Assembly (NCBI RefSeq): GCF_000160775.2
Contig: NZ_CM001024.1
Coordinates: forward strand, 1,904,119-1,968,118
From: Aeromicrobium marinum DSM 15272
GTDB lineage: Bacteria > Actinomycetota > Actinomycetes > Propionibacteriales > Nocardioidaceae
Length of the DNA: 64,000 bases
Direction: 5' to 3'
The notes under the pieces are model-generated. The model did not search any database and was not told the DNA's origin. It saw only the letters and a list, made by a program, of their open reading frames with translations. Both the position numbers and the translations under genes were made by a program. Below, piece after piece: positions 9,043 through 18,598 of the stretch (the stretch's first letter is position 1; every line of letters begins with the position of its first letter).

Positions 9043-9471
9043 TCAGCGGTTCAGCACGTCCTGGATCTGCTCGACGGTCTCGTCGGCCAGCGACTGCAGC
9101 TTCCTGCCGAACAGCAGCGGCGCCAGCAGGTTGATCGGGAACCGGAAGTCGAAGTCGGCCCGGTAGTCCATCCGGGTCCGCTCGCCGTCCCGGGTGAAGG
9201 TGAGGTGGTCGGTCGCGGTCGCGGTCTTGTTGCGTCCGCGGCACACGAACTGCGTCGGGCGGTCGTACCCGATGGTCTCGTAGGTCAGGGACGTCGTGCG
9301 CCCCATGAACTGCGAGGTGTTGGTGTAGGTCGTGCCCAGACCGCCGTCACCGGAGGTCCGCCGGGTCTCGACCGTGCCAGGGTCCCACTCGTTGGTGTTC
9401 TCGAAGTCGGCGAAGTAGTCGAAGGTCTGCTCGATGGGACGGTTCACCACGAAGCTGCGTCGGACGTGCAT
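9043..9471 (-). CDS. SRPBCC-family protein
   Basis: 142-residue START/Bet-v1-like (SRPBCC, polyketide cyclase-type) protein beginning MHVRRSFVVNRPIEQTFDYF, with the family's opening strand-helix pattern and a closing amphipathic helix. Such proteins hold small hydrophobic ligands; the ligand here is unknown. The transcript is predicted leaderless from TAGCGT (9483-9478), six bases and ATG. It is followed after 38 bases by the M20 gene, which has its own leaderless promoter. Confidence 0.85.
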   Translation of the reverse strand: MHVRRSFVVNRPIEQTFDYFADFENTNEWDPGTVETRRTSGDGGLGTTYTNTSQFMGRTTSLTYETIGYDRPTQFVCRGRNKTATATDHLTFTRDGERTRMDYRADFDFRFPINLLAPLLFGRKLQSLADETVEQIQDVLNR

Positions 9472-9529
9472 GACTCCACGCTAGGCCCACCCCGGGCGGG
9501 CGCAAGCCCACCGACGGGCGACGGGCCGG

Positions 9530-10822
9530 TCAGACGACCTCGAGGTCCGCCGGTACCGCCGCGCCGTGGCGGCGCCGGGCGTGCCACTCCTCGGTCAGGG
9601 CGCGCGGCCCCTGCCCGGTCCGGTGCAGGAACCACCCGGTGGCCACGGCGATGCCGGTGCCGGCCAGCAGGCCGGTCGCGACCAGGGCGACCCGCGGTCC
9701 GAGCTGTTCGGCCGCCAGCCCGACGAGCGGCGCGCTCGCGGGCACGCTCCCGATGAACACCATCAGGTACAGCGCCGCCACCCGCCCCCGCATGGCCGGT
9801 GCCGACGTCATCTGGATGAGCGCGTTGGCCGTCGAGGCCATCGTGATCACGGTGAGACCGACGAGCGGCAGCACCGCGGCGTAGGTCAGGTAGGTCGGCA
9901 TCAGACCGGACGCGACCTGCACGACCGCGAAGGCCAGACCGGCGCCGAGCACGAAGCGCAACCGGGGAACGGCCCGGCGAGCCGCCAGGAGCGCCCCGGC
10001 GAGTGATCCGACGGCGAGCACCGACCCGAGGACCCCGTACTCCTGGGCACCGAGGCCGAAGACCTCGGTCGCCATGAGGGCGCTGGTGATCTGGAAGTTC
10101 ATGCCGAACCCACCGAGGAAGAACACGCACCACAGCACGAGGACCAGGTCGGGCCGCGACCTGACGTACCGCACCCCCTCCAGCACGGCGCCGCGACGCG
10201 GTCCGACGACCGCGGCGGGGTGCAGCCGGACCGGGTCCAGCATCTGCAGGGCCGCGTAGGCCGCGCCGTAGCTCAGGGCGTTGAGGCAGATGACCCAGCC
10301 GGTGCCGGTCACCCCGGACCCGAGGGCGGCGATCAGCAGACCGGCCACGCCCGGCCCCAGCAGCCGTCCGGCGTTGAACGACGCCGAGTTGAGCGCCACC
10401 GCGTTGCTGAGGTCGACGTCGTCGACCATCTCCGGCACGAACGACTGGCGGGCCGGGGCCTCGAGGGCCCGGCCGATGCCGAACACGAAGGCCAGCGTGT
10501 ACACGTGCCACAGCTCGACGACTCCGGTCACCGCGAGCACGCCGAGCACCCCGGCCGGCACGGCCATCGCCACCTGCATGACGCGCAGGACGGTCCGCTT
10601 GTCCACCTGGTCGGCGAGCACACCACCCATCGGCGACAGCAGCAGGGTGGGCAGGAGCTGCAGGGCCAGGGTGATGCCGAGCGCGGTGCCCGAACCGGTG
10701 AGCTCGAGGACGAGCCAGGCCTGGGCCGTCAGCATCATCCAGGTGCCGACGTTCGAGACGAGGGACCCCACGGCGTAGACCCGGTAGTTGCGGACCGCGA
10801 GGGAGCGGAAGGTGGGACTCAC
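9530..10822 (-). CDS. MFS efflux transporter (EntS/MFS_3-like)
   Basis: Twelve-helix major facilitator of 430 residues, starting VSPTFRSLAVRNYRVYAVGS, typical of the MFS_3 class of exporters. The cytoplasmic loop GVLADQVDKRTVL is the motif-A region. The GTG start overlaps the marR stop by four bases (GTGA), so the pair is a repressor-exporter operon; substrates are likely small toxic compounds. Exact drug unknown. Confidence 0.9.
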   Translation of the reverse strand: MSPTFRSLAVRNYRVYAVGSLVSNVGTWMMLTAQAWLVLELTGSGTALGITLALQLLPTLLLSPMGGVLADQVDKRTVLRVMQVAMAVPAGVLGVLAVTGVVELWHVYTLAFVFGIGRALEAPARQSFVPEMVDDVDLSNAVALNSASFNAGRLLGPGVAGLLIAALGSGVTGTGWVICLNALSYGAAYAALQMLDPVRLHPAAVVGPRRGAVLEGVRYVRSRPDLVLVLWCVFFLGGFGMNFQITSALMATEVFGLGAQEYGVLGSVLAVGSLAGALLAARRAVPRLRFVLGAGLAFAVVQVASGLMPTYLTYAAVLPLVGLTVITMASTANALIQMTSAPAMRGRVAALYLMVFIGSVPASAPLVGLAAEQLGPRVALVATGLLAGTGIAVATGWFLHRTGQGPRALTEEWHARRRHGAAVPADLEVV

Positions 10823-11229
10823 GTGTCGGAGAGGTCCGTCAGGATCGCGGCAGCCTCCCGCAGCAGGGCGCGTTCGCGGGGGCCGAGGTGCTTCAACCGG
10901 GTCTGCAGCCAGGCGTCACGCCGGCTGCGCTCCTCGCCGAGCACCTTCTCCCCCAGCTTCGACAGCGAGACGACGACCTGGCGGCCGTCCTGCGGGTGGG
11001 GCTCACGTTCGACCAGACCGTCCTCGGCCAGGCAGTTGAGCGTGCGGGTGATCGTCGGCGGGCGGACCCGCTCGTGGGCGGCCAGGCTCGACGGCGTGGT
11101 CGGTCCCAGGGCCCGCAGGGCCCCGAGGATCGACAGCTGGGTGGGCGTCAGGTCGGACTGCCGCTCCTGACGGAGGCGGCGGTTGAGACGGGCCACCGCC
11201 AGGGCGAGACGTTCTGAGTCGGTGGGCAT
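10819..11229 (-). CDS. MarR-family transcriptional regulator
   Basis: 136-residue winged-helix regulator. The HTH and wing are in LSILGALRALGPTTPSSLAA and DGLVEREPHPQDGRQVVV. It probably represses itself and the overlapping exporter gene. An in-frame ATG at 11247 exists, but it lies inside the operator palindrome; the ATG at 11229 is six bases after a TATGCT -10 box, giving a leaderless mRNA starting MPTDSERLALAV. Ligand unknown. Confidence 0.9.
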   Translation of the reverse strand: MPTDSERLALAVARLNRRLRQERQSDLTPTQLSILGALRALGPTTPSSLAAHERVRPPTITRTLNCLAEDGLVEREPHPQDGRQVVVSLSKLGEKVLGEERSRRDAWLQTRLKHLGPRERALLREAAAILTDLSDT

Positions 11230-11234
11230 GTCTT

Positions 11235-11265
11235 TAGCATAGGTCATGACTCCAAGTAATGACCT
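11235..11265 (-). promoter_or_regulatory. marR promoter with embedded palindromic operator
   Basis: Inverted repeat AGGTCAT (11241-11247) and ATGACCT (11259-11265) with 11 bases between, centred at 11253. The -10 hexamer TATGCT (11241-11236, minus) abuts it and the first base of marR follows six bases later. A bound MarR dimer would cover the -35 to -10 spacer, so autorepression is the natural reading. Confidence 0.65.
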
Positions 11266-11308
11266 GTGGTGAACGACCTCGTCAGGCTCCCGGGCCCCGG
11301 AGACGGCA

Positions 11309-11342
11309 ACGGCCCCCCTCGACCGTGGTCGAGGAGGGCCGT
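11309..11342 (-). terminator. Terminator after sdhB
   Basis: Hairpin with 16-base arms 11309-11324 and 11327-11342 (ACGGCCCCCCTCGACC against its complement, one mismatch). It lies 16 bases beyond the sdhB stop and should end the sdhCAB message and separate it from the marR promoter. Confidence 0.8.
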
Positions 11343-11358
11343 CGCGTCGGCGGAGGTG

Positions 11359-12108
11359 TCAGCCGATCGTCTGCTTGGTCAGCGCGCCCAGCAGGTCGCG
11401 ATTGAGCTGACTGATGACGTCGAGCGGGATGCCCTTGGGGCAGGCCGCGGTGCACTCGCCGATGTTGGTGCACCCGCCGAAGCCCTCGGCATCGTGCTGC
11501 TCGACCATGCCGAGCACCCGTGAGTCACGCTCGGCCTGACCCTGCGGCAACAGCCCCAGGTGCGTGATCTTGGCTGCGGTGAAGAGCATCGCCGAACCGT
11601 TGGGGCAGGCAGCCACGCAGGCGCCGCACCCGATGCAGGTCGCTGCCTCGAACGCGTGGTCGGCGTTGTCCTTGGGCACCGGGGTGGCGTTGGCCTCGGG
11701 AGCCGAGCCGGTCGGAGCCGTGATGTAGCCGCCCGCCTGGATGATCCGGTCGAACGACCCGCGGTCGACGACCAGGTCCTTGACGACCGGGAACGCGCCC
11801 GCCCGCCACGGCTCGATGTCCAGCACGTCGCCGTCGGAGAACGACCGCATGTGCAGCTGGCAGGTGGTCGTGACCTCCGGTCCGTGCGGGATGCCGTTGA
11901 TGACGACGCCGCACGAGCCGCAGATGCCCTCGCGGCAGTCGTGGTCGAAGGCGACCGGGTCGTGCCCCTCGATGGTCAGCTGCTCGTTGAGGACGTCGAG
12001 CATCTCGAGGAACGACATGTCCTCGCTGACGTCGTCGAGCGGGTACGCGACCATCTCGCCGGCGACCGAGGCGTTCTTCTGGCGCCAGACGTTGACGGTG
12101 ATCTTCAC
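11359..12108 (-). CDS. sdhB: Succinate dehydrogenase iron-sulfur subunit
   Basis: 249-residue electron-transfer subunit linking the flavoprotein to quinone. The 2Fe-2S ligands are in [15 protein letters not shown] and a later Cys in TTTCQLH; the C-terminal clusters are in [14 protein letters not shown] and the [15 protein letters not shown] region. The GTG start at 12108 has GGAGAG upstream and follows sdhA by 13 bases. Last gene of sdhCAB, closed by a strong hairpin. The three-gene form with one large cytochrome b subunit is that of menaquinone-using enzymes. Confidence 0.96.
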   Translation of the reverse strand: MKITVNVWRQKNASVAGEMVAYPLDDVSEDMSFLEMLDVLNEQLTIEGHDPVAFDHDCREGICGSCGVVINGIPHGPEVTTTCQLHMRSFSDGDVLDIEPWRAGAFPVVKDLVVDRGSFDRIIQAGGYITAPTGSAPEANATPVPKDNADHAFEAATCIGCGACVAACPNGSAMLFTAAKITHLGLLPQGQAERDSRVLGMVEQHDAEGFGGCTNIGECTAACPKGIPLDVISQLNRDLLGALTKQTIG

Positions 12109-12121
12109 TGGTGGCTCTCCA

Positions 12122-14110
12122 TCACTTGTAGGACCGGGCCTTCATCTCCACGTACTCGTACTCCAACGGCTCCTTGTGCAGGACCGGCTTGTCGCCGTCA
12201 CCCGCCGGGTGCTCCCAGGCCGCGACGTAGGCGTACTCGTCGTCGTGACGCAGCGCCTCGCCGTCCTCGGTCTGGCTCTCCACCCGGAAGTGACCTCCGC
12301 ACGACTCCTGACGGTCCAGCGCGTCGATGCACATCAGCTCGCCGAGCTCGATGAAGTCGGCCACGCGGCCGGCCTTCTCGAGGGCCTGGTTGAACTCCTC
12401 GGCCTCACCGGTCACCTTGACGTTGGTCCAGAACTCCTCCTTGAGGGCCCGGATCTGGCCGATGGCCTTGACGAGTCCCTCCTCGGAGCGCTCCATGCCG
12501 CAGTAGTCCCACATGATGTGGCCGAGCTCCTTGTGGAAGGAGTCGACCGTGCGGGAGCCATTGATCGCCAGCAGCTTCGTGATCCGCTCCTCGACCGCCT
12601 GCCGGGCCTCGACGACCGCGGGGTGGGAGTCGTCGATCTTCTCGAACGGGCTGGCGGCCAGGTAGTCGGCCAGGGTGTTCGGCAGCACGAAGTAGCCGTC
12701 GGCCAGACCCTGCATGAGCGCGGACGCACCGAGCCGGTTCGCCCCGTGGTCGGAGAAGTTCGCCTCGCCGGTGCAGAACAGACCGGTGATCGAGGTCTGC
12801 AGGTCGTAGTCGACCCACAGGCCACCCATCACGTAGTGCACGGCCGGGTAGATGCGCATCGGCTCGCTGTACGGGTCCTCACCGGTGATCCGGGCGTACA
12901 TGTCGAACAGGTTGCCGTACTTGGCCTCGACCGCCGGGCGGCCGAGTCGCTCGATGGCGTCGGCGAAGTCGAGGTAGACCCCGAGCCCGCCGGGCCCGAC
13001 ACCCTTGCCGTCGTCGCACTGGTACTTGGCGGCCCGCGACGCGATGTCGCGGGGCACCAGGTTGCCGAACGAGGGGTAGATGCGCTCGAGGTAGTAGTCG
13101 CGCTCGTCCTCGGGGATCTGGCTGGCGGGACGCTCGTCGCCGCCCTTCTTGGGCACCCAGATCCGCCCGTCGTTGCGCAACGACTCGCTCATCAGCGTGA
13201 GCTTGCTCTGGTAGTCGCCCGAGACGGGGATGCAGGTCGGGTGGATCTGCGTGTAGCAGGGGTTGGCGAAGTAGGCGCCCTTCTTGTGCGCCCGCCACGT
13301 GGCCGTGGTGTTGCAGCCCATCGCGTTGGTCGACAGGAAGAACACGTTGCCGTAGCCGCCGGACGCCAGCACGACCGCGTCGGCCGTGTGCGTCTCGATC
13401 TCGCCGGTGACCATGTCGCGCACCACGATGCCGCGGGCACGGTCGGTGCCGTCGGCGTCGGGGACGGTGATGAGCTCCAGCATCTCGTGCCGGGTGTTCA
13501 TCTGGACCGTGCCGGCGCCGATCTGCCGCTCGAGGGCCTGGTAGGCGCCGATCAGCAGCTGCTGTCCGGTCTGACCGCGGGCGTAGAACGTCCGCGAGAC
13601 CTGCACGCCGCCGAACGAACGGTTGTCGAGCAGTCCGCCGTACTCACGGGCGAACGGGACACCCTGCGCGACGCACTGGTCGATGATGTTCACCGACACC
13701 TGGGCGAGGCGGTAGACGTTGGACTCCCGGGCCCGGAAGTCGCCGCCCTTCACGGTGTCGTAGAAGAGGCGGTAGATGCTGTCGCCGTCGTTGCGGTAGT
13801 TCTTGGCGGCGTTGATGCCACCCTGCGCGGCGATCGAGTGCGCGCGGCGGGGGCTGTCCTGGTAGCAGAAGCTGACCACCTGGTAGCCGGCCTCGCCGAG
13901 GGTCGCCGCGGCCGAGGCGCCGGCGAGACCGGTGCCGACGACGATGACCTTGATCTTGCGCCGGTTGGCGGGGTTGACCAGCTTGGCGTTGAACTTGCGG
14001 TCGTCCCACCGGCGCTCGATCGGTCCCGACGGTGCGGCCTCGTCGCGGATGTCGGCACCGACGGTGCGGTACTCCGTGGCGACGGTGTCGGCGTGCGAGT
14101 TGTCAGCCAT
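12122..14110 (-). CDS. sdhA: Succinate dehydrogenase flavoprotein subunit
   Basis: 662-residue catalytic subunit oxidising succinate to fumarate at the inner membrane face. The dinucleotide fold is [22 protein letters not shown]; the covalent-FAD histidine lies in [15 protein letters not shown]. Active-site regions include the substrate-binding HPT of QIHPTCIP. It follows sdhC with a one-base gap (TGACATG) and precedes sdhB. No anomaly seen. Confidence 0.97.
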   Translation of the reverse strand: MADNSHADTVATEYRTVGADIRDEAAPSGPIERRWDDRKFNAKLVNPANRRKIKVIVVGTGLAGASAAATLGEAGYQVVSFCYQDSPRRAHSIAAQGGINAAKNYRNDGDSIYRLFYDTVKGGDFRARESNVYRLAQVSVNIIDQCVAQGVPFAREYGGLLDNRSFGGVQVSRTFYARGQTGQQLLIGAYQALERQIGAGTVQMNTRHEMLELITVPDADGTDRARGIVVRDMVTGEIETHTADAVVLASGGYGNVFFLSTNAMGCNTTATWRAHKKGAYFANPCYTQIHPTCIPVSGDYQSKLTLMSESLRNDGRIWVPKKGGDERPASQIPEDERDYYLERIYPSFGNLVPRDIASRAAKYQCDDGKGVGPGGLGVYLDFADAIERLGRPAVEAKYGNLFDMYARITGEDPYSEPMRIYPAVHYVMGGLWVDYDLQTSITGLFCTGEANFSDHGANRLGASALMQGLADGYFVLPNTLADYLAASPFEKIDDSHPAVVEARQAVEERITKLLAINGSRTVDSFHKELGHIMWDYCGMERSEEGLVKAIGQIRALKEEFWTNVKVTGEAEEFNQALEKAGRVADFIELGELMCIDALDRQESCGGHFRVESQTEDGEALRHDDEYAYVAAWEHPAGDGDKPVLHKEPLEYEYVEMKARSYK

Positions 14111-14111
14111 G

Positions 14112-14831
14112 TCAGCCCTCCAGACCGAGCAGGATCGCCCACGGCGGCAGCAGGAAGCCGATCGTGATGACGAGGGAAACGATGATGGCCAGACCCGTCA
14201 GCCGCGAGTCGACGCGGGTCGCGCTGCGGTTGGCGCCGAGGGTCGTGAACGCGCTCCACATGCCGTGCCAGAGGTGGAAACCGACGGCGAGCATCGCCGC
14301 GGTGTAGCCGGCGACCACCCACCAGAGCTCGAAGCCGTTGACGACCCGCTCGTACGGGCTGTCGGACGCACCACCGGGGGTGATGACGTTCGCCGTGAGG
14401 TGCAGGATGTGGTAGACGATGAACAGCCCGATGACCACGCCGCCCCACCGCAGGGTGAACGAGGCGTAGCTGCGCTGGATGCCGGTGCGGTTCTGGGTCG
14501 TGTGGTAGCGCTTGCCCCCCACGTAGCCGGCCGCTCGGCGGTTGCGGCGCACCAGCACCACGACCGCGTAGATGTGCACGAGGATCGCCGCCAGCAGCAC
14601 GACGCGCACGATCCACAGCAGGCCCTCGTAGGGCAGGATCGGCTCGCCGAACTCGCGCAGGTGCTCGGCATAGCCGTCGAACGACTCCTGCCCCGCGAAC
14701 ACCTTGAGGTTGCCGTACATGTGCAGGAGCAGGTATCCGACCATGATGAGACCGGAGACCGCCATCGAGTACTTCAGCGCGACCGTGGACCGTGAGGCCG
14801 GGGTCCGCTTCGTCAGGGAGGAAGTCGCCAC
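14112..14831 (-). CDS. sdhC: Succinate dehydrogenase cytochrome b subunit
   Basis: 239-residue membrane anchor with five predicted helices, carrying haem and the quinone site (single-subunit, Bacillus-like type). Conserved histidines sit in [24 protein letters not shown] and [13 protein letters not shown]. The reading frame is open to 14903, but a TACTGT -10 hexamer (14843-14838), six bases and GTG at 14831 point to a leaderless start [13 protein letters not shown]. First gene of sdhCAB, divergent from a LysR gene. Confidence 0.93.
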   Translation of the reverse strand: MATSSLTKRTPASRSTVALKYSMAVSGLIMVGYLLLHMYGNLKVFAGQESFDGYAEHLREFGEPILPYEGLLWIVRVVLLAAILVHIYAVVVLVRRNRRAAGYVGGKRYHTTQNRTGIQRSYASFTLRWGGVVIGLFIVYHILHLTANVITPGGASDSPYERVVNGFELWWVVAGYTAAMLAVGFHLWHGMWSAFTTLGANRSATRVDSRLTGLAIIVSLVITIGFLLPPWAILLGLEG

Positions 14832-14837
14832 GCTTCC

Positions 14838-14917
14838 ACAGTAGGACGGTTCGTCGATTCTGGCTAAGTCATGGTGAGGCTTACTTGCATAGCCGATGGC
14901 CATGGCAAACTGGTGGG
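14838..14917. promoter_or_regulatory. Divergent sdhC / lysR promoter region
   Basis: The minus-strand sdhC -10 is TACTGT (14843-14838). The plus-strand lysR -10 candidate is CAAACT (14906-14911) six bases before its GTG, with a TTGCAT -35 candidate (14885-14890) at a short 15-base spacing. AT-richer sequence between them (AAGTC...TTACTTGCATAG) is where a LysR regulator would bind, but no clear T-N11-A palindrome was proven. Confidence 0.45.
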
Positions 14918-15793
14918 GTGCAGATCCAGCAGCTCGCCTACTTCGTGGCGGTGGCCCGCGAGCGGCACTTCACCCGTGCGGCCGAGCTGACCGGGGTGTC
15001 GCAGCCCAGCCTCTCCAAGCAGATCCGGGTGCTGGAGAACTCGCTCGGCACCCCGTTGTTCGTCCGCAACCGCGGGGCGATCGAGCTGACCAGTGCCGGT
15101 GAGGCGCTGCTGCCCCACGCGCAGCGGATCCTCATCGACCTCGAGGGCGCGCAGCAGGCGGTGCACGAGGTGTCGGACCTGCAACGGGGCCGGGTCCGGC
15201 TCGGCGCCACCCCGTCGATGTGCGACGGCTTGCTGCCGGAGGTGCTCACGGCGTTCCACGCGCGGCACCCCGGGATCGAGCTGGAGGTCCAGGAGGCCGG
15301 TTCGGGCGTCCTGACACGCGAGCTCTCGCAGGGCCGTCTCGACGTCGCCCTGTTGATCGTCCCGCTGCGCACCGACGACCCGGACCTGGAGACCACGGTG
15401 CTGCTGACGGAGGACCTGGTGCTCGCCAGCCCGAGGTCCGCGACCCTGCCGGACTCCGTCGAGGTGGCCGCGCTCGCCGATCTCGACCTGGTGATGTTCC
15501 GTGAGGGCTACGACCTGCGCGAGGTCACCCTGGCGGCGTGCCGGCAGGCGGGCTTCGCACCACGCCTGGCGGTGGAGGGTGGCGAGATGAGTGCCGTCCT
15601 GCGGTTCGTCGAGGCAGGACTGGGTGTCGCGGTCGTGCCGCGGATGGCCCTGGCGACCCGTCCCCACCTGAAGGCGACCCGGCTGACGGGCCCCGCCCTC
15701 CAACGCACGATCGCCCTGGCCCACCGGCGCGAGGACGCCCTGCCCCTGGCGGCCCGAGCCTTCCGCCGCGAGCTCCTCGACCACCTCGCCTGA
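14918..15793 (+). CDS. LysR-family transcriptional regulator
   Basis: 291-residue regulator. The N-terminal winged helix reads QIQQLAYFVAVARERHFTRA with the HTH GVSQPSLSKQIRVLE; a periplasmic-binding-like effector domain follows from about residue 90. The GTG start at 14918 gives the usual LysR N-terminus; the frame is open further upstream without family similarity. It is divergent from sdhCAB and may control it. Effector unknown. The stop codon lies in the outer arm of a very long hairpin. Confidence 0.92.
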   Translation: MQIQQLAYFVAVARERHFTRAAELTGVSQPSLSKQIRVLENSLGTPLFVRNRGAIELTSAGEALLPHAQRILIDLEGAQQAVHEVSDLQRGRVRLGATPSMCDGLLPEVLTAFHARHPGIELEVQEAGSGVLTRELSQGRLDVALLIVPLRTDDPDLETTVLLTEDLVLASPRSATLPDSVEVAALADLDLVMFREGYDLREVTLAACRQAGFAPRLAVEGGEMSAVLRFVEAGLGVAVVPRMALATRPHLKATRLTGPALQRTIALAHRREDALPLAARAFRRELLDHLA

Positions 15794-15875
15794 CCCCGAC
15801 CCAGAAGTGCTCCCGAATCAACCGTTCCGAAGGGAAAATCGGTTGGTTCGGGAGCACTTCTGGGTCGGGGTCAGG
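15789..15875. terminator. Very long hairpin between convergent genes (palindrome 1)
   Basis: Arms 15789-15824 and 15840-15875 pair over 36 bp with one mismatch (a G-U pair in the plus transcript), around a 15-base loop that itself has TTCC/GGAA. The outer arm begins CCTGACCCCGACCCAGAAG. Both flanking stop codons (lysR TGA 15791-15793, phosphoesterase TGA 15871-15873) are inside the stem. It can serve as a terminator in both directions but is far longer than needed for that. Confidence 0.9.
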
Positions 15876-16392
15876 GGCCGAGGGGGAAGGTGCTGCGGGT
15901 GGTCCAGCCGGTGGCCTCGGTGTGGGCGTACAGGACCACCTCGGTCACCGTGAAGTCGCAGGCGAAGTCCGCGAGGTCGTCGTAGGCGCGGTCGAGCGCC
16001 GCGTCGTCGAGGTGGTGGGCGACGGTCACGTGCGGGTGGAACGGAAAGGCCGACGCCGGCGTGCCGAGCCGCGTCCGCACCGCCTGCTCGAGCATCTCGG
16101 TGTACGAGATGCCCCGACTGACGGTCACGAACACCACCGGGGACACCGGCCGGAAGGTGCCCGTGCCGCGCAGGGTCATGGTGAACGGGGCGATGGTCAA
16201 CGCCGCGGCGTGCAGCGCGGCACACACCTCGCCGACCCGGTCGGCCTCGATCCGGGTCGGGGGGACGAGCGTCACGTGACTCGGCACGGTCTCGCCGGCC
16301 GGGTCCCCGAAGGCGGCCCGCCGGGCCCGCAGGTGCGAGCCGTGCGGCTCGGGCACCGCGATGGCCACACCGATCGTCAACGGGTCGGTCAC
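15871..16392 (-). CDS. 2H phosphoesterase, 2'-5' RNA ligase/ThpR-like
   Basis: 173-residue protein of the 2H (LigT/ThpR) superfamily, named for two His-x-Thr motifs: SHVTLVPP and HPHVTVAHH are both present at the expected distance. Members cleave or join 2'-5' or cyclic phosphodiesters in RNA or small nucleotides; the true substrate is unknown. The GTG start at 16392 is the first in-frame start after a stop-bearing 12-bp triplication downstream of trpS. It is convergent with lysR. Confidence 0.88.
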   Translation of the reverse strand: MTDPLTIGVAIAVPEPHGSHLRARRAAFGDPAGETVPSHVTLVPPTRIEADRVGEVCAALHAAALTIAPFTMTLRGTGTFRPVSPVVFVTVSRGISYTEMLEQAVRTRLGTPASAFPFHPHVTVAHHLDDAALDRAYDDLADFACDFTVTEVVLYAHTEATGWTTRSTFPLGP

Positions 16393-16396
16393 GCGC

Positions 16397-16432
16397 CCAG
16401 CCTCACGCCCGGCCTCACGACCAGCCTCACGA
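16397..16432. repeat. 12-bp tandem repeat, three units, at the trpS stop
   Basis: Units 16397-16408, 16409-16420 and 16421-16432 read CC(A/G)GCCTCACG(C/A) on the plus strand. On the minus strand each unit holds a TGA in frame with trpS (16429-16427 being the actual stop), so the stop codon is repeated three times. The repeat fills most of the gap between trpS and the 2H phosphoesterase start. Confidence 0.85.
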
Positions 16433-17458
16433 CGGGCGGACGAATCCGGACCGGTCGTAGACCTGCTCCAGGGTCGCGGCCGCCACCTCACGGGCCCTCT
16501 CGGCCCCGGCAGCGAGGACCCGGTCGATCTCGGCCCGGTCGTCCAGCAGCTCGCGGGTGCGGTCGCCGAAGCGCTGCACGAAGTCGCCCACCAGGTCGGC
16601 GAGGGCCACCTTCAGGTGGCCGTACTGCCGGCCCTCGAACTCGGCGACGATCTCGTCGACCGGACGATCGGTCAGCGCCGCGAAGATCGACAACAGGTTG
16701 GAGACGCCGGGCTTGGCGGCGGGGTCGAACACGATCTCGCTGCCGGAGTCGGTGACGGCGGACCGGATCTTCTTGGCGGCCTGCTGCGCGGTGTCGGTGA
16801 GGTCGACGACGCCCGCGTGCGACGCGTTCGACCCGCTCATCTTCGCCGTGGGCACCTGCAGGTCGTAGATCTTGGCCGTCGCCTTGACGATGTGCGCCTC
16901 CGGCACCGTGAAGGTGTCGCCGAAGCGGTGGTTGAAGCGCTGGGCCAGGTTGCGCGTCAGCTCCACGTGCTGCCGCTGGTCCTCCCCCACCGGCACCCGG
17001 TCGGCCTGGTACACCAGGATGTCGGCGGCCATGAGGATCGGGTAGGTGAACAGCCCCACGCTGGCCGCGTCGGAGCCGCCCTTGGCCGACTTGTCCTTGA
17101 ACTGCGTCATGCGACCGGCCTCACCGAAGCCGGTGATCCCCGACAGGACCCACGCCAGCTGGGCGTGCTCGGGCACGTGGCTCTGCACGAACAGGGCACT
17201 GCGGGCCGGGTCGACCCCCGCGGCCAGCAGCTGGGCCGCCGCGACGTAAGTGCGCTCGCGCAGCAGCGCGGGCTCGTACTCCACCGTGATCGCGTGCAGG
17301 TCGGGGATGAAGTAGAACGCCTCGAAGTCGTCCTGCAGCGCGACCCACTGCTTGAAAGCCCCGAAGTAGTTGCCGAGGTGGTACGAGTCGGCCGTGGGCT
17401 GGGCCCCGGACAGCACCCGGGGTCGGGCGGCGGGCCGGCTGGTGGCAGGGGCGGACAT
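16427..17458 (-). CDS. trpS: Tryptophanyl-tRNA synthetase
   Basis: Class I synthetase of 343 residues charging tRNA-Trp. The HIGH-equivalent is YHLGNYFGA near residue 26 and the KMSKS-equivalent is [10 protein letters not shown]. Length is normal for bacterial TrpRS. Start ATG at 17458 ([20 protein letters not shown]); another ATG nine bases upstream is possible. A CAGAAT hexamer lies seven bases before 17458, consistent with a leaderless start. Divergent from galK. Confidence 0.95.
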   Translation of the reverse strand: MSAPATSRPAARPRVLSGAQPTADSYHLGNYFGAFKQWVALQDDFEAFYFIPDLHAITVEYEPALLRERTYVAAAQLLAAGVDPARSALFVQSHVPEHAQLAWVLSGITGFGEAGRMTQFKDKSAKGGSDAASVGLFTYPILMAADILVYQADRVPVGEDQRQHVELTRNLAQRFNHRFGDTFTVPEAHIVKATAKIYDLQVPTAKMSGSNASHAGVVDLTDTAQQAAKKIRSAVTDSGSEIVFDPAAKPGVSNLLSIFAALTDRPVDEIVAEFEGRQYGHLKVALADLVGDFVQRFGDRTRELLDDRAEIDRVLAAGAERAREVAAATLEQVYDRSGFVRPS

Positions 17459-17497
17459 GCTGTGCATTCTGCCAGTGACCGACCGGCGCGCCTCGCC

Positions 17498-17509
17498 TAG
17501 GCTCGGGCC
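17498..17509 (+). promoter_or_regulatory. galK leaderless promoter
   Basis: TAGGCT (17498-17503) is followed by CGGGCC and then the GTG start of galK at 17510. This spacing places the transcription start on the start codon. A GTGACC at 17475-17480 is a weak -35 candidate at 17-base spacing. Confidence 0.6.
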
Positions 17510-18598
17510 GTGGACGACGTGCGCAGGTGGACGGTTCCGGGGCGGGTCAACCTGATCGGTGAGCACCTGGACCACAACGGCGGACCCACCCTGCCGATGG
17601 CGATCGACCGGGCGATGACCCTCAAGGTGCGGCGCCGCCCCGACTCGGTGGTCAACGTCTGGAGCGACGGCCGACGGGCCACCTTCGACCTGGGCGTCGC
17701 CCCGGGACAGGTCGACGGGTGGGCCGCCTACCCGGCTGCAGCGATCTGGGCCGTCGCCCGGGCGGGGCACGCCGTGGGCGGGGTCGACCTGGTCGTGGAG
17801 TCCGACCTCCCGGCCGGTGCCGGGCTCGCCTCGTCGGCGGCGCTGGTCGCGGGCACCGCCCTCGCCGTGCTCGACGCCCACGGGATCGAGCTGCCCCGCG
17901 AGCGGGTCGCCGCGATCGCCCAGTCGGCCGAGAACGACGGCGTCGGCGTGCCGGTCGGCCGCATGGACCACCTGGCCGTCCTCTGCGCGCGGCAGGGCCA
18001 CGCCCTGCAGGTCGACCACGGCAGCGAACCGCCGGCGCTCGGGCACGTGCCGGTGACGTGGGCCGACGCCGGCCTCACCCTGGTCGTCATCGACACCCGG
18101 TCACGGCACAGCCTGGCGGAGTCGGAGTACGCCGCGCGTCGCGCCGAGTGCGCGCAGGCCGCGGAGGCGCTCGGGCTGACCCACCTCGCGCAGGCCGGTG
18201 TCGACGCCGTGCTGAGGCTCGACTCCGAGGTCGCCGTGCAGCGCACCCGGCACGTGATCACCGAGACCGCACGGGTCCGTGGTGCGGCCAACGCCCTGCG
18301 CGCGGAGGCGTGGCCGCAGCTGGGTGCCATGCTCACCGCGTCCCACGCCTCGCTGCGCGACGACTTCGAGGTCAGCTGCCCCGAGCTGGACGTCGCCGTC
18401 GAGACCGCCGTGGAGGCCGGCGCCCTCGGGGCGCGGATGACCGGTGGCGGGTTCGGGGGCAGCGCGATCGCCCTCGTGGAGGTGGACCGGGTCGACGACC
18501 TGCGCCGACGGGTCGAGGCCCGCCACCTCGACCGGGACTGGCCGCAGCCGCACGTGTTCGCGGTCCGCCCGTCGCCTGCTGCCAGACTGGAGCCGTGA
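17510..18598 (+). CDS. galK: Galactokinase or galactokinase-like GHMP kinase
   Basis: Phosphorylates galactose at C1 with ATP (family role). All three GHMP/galactokinase motifs are present: [15 protein letters not shown] (residues 11-25), [13 protein letters not shown] (about 101-113) and [13 protein letters not shown] near the C-terminus. At 362 residues it lacks about 20 N-terminal residues of the usual enzyme, and the substrate motif reads GEHLDHN rather than the common GEHTDYN. There is no galT or galE nearby and pheA overlaps its end, so the sugar specificity is less certain than the fold. Confidence 0.85.
   Translation: MDDVRRWTVPGRVNLIGEHLDHNGGPTLPMAIDRAMTLKVRRRPDSVVNVWSDGRRATFDLGVAPGQVDGWAAYPAAAIWAVARAGHAVGGVDLVVESDLPAGAGLASSAALVAGTALAVLDAHGIELPRERVAAIAQSAENDGVGVPVGRMDHLAVLCARQGHALQVDHGSEPPALGHVPVTWADAGLTLVVIDTRSRHSLAESEYAARRAECAQAAEALGLTHLAQAGVDAVLRLDSEVAVQRTRHVITETARVRGAANALRAEAWPQLGAMLTASHASLRDDFEVSCPELDVAVETAVEAGALGARMTGGGFGGSAIALVEVDRVDDLRRRVEARHLDRDWPQPHVFAVRPSPAARLEP

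Noticed and set aside
11230-11247. Longer marR start at 11247
   Set aside because: That ATG is inside the operator and upstream of the -10-derived start, so the shorter protein is preferred.
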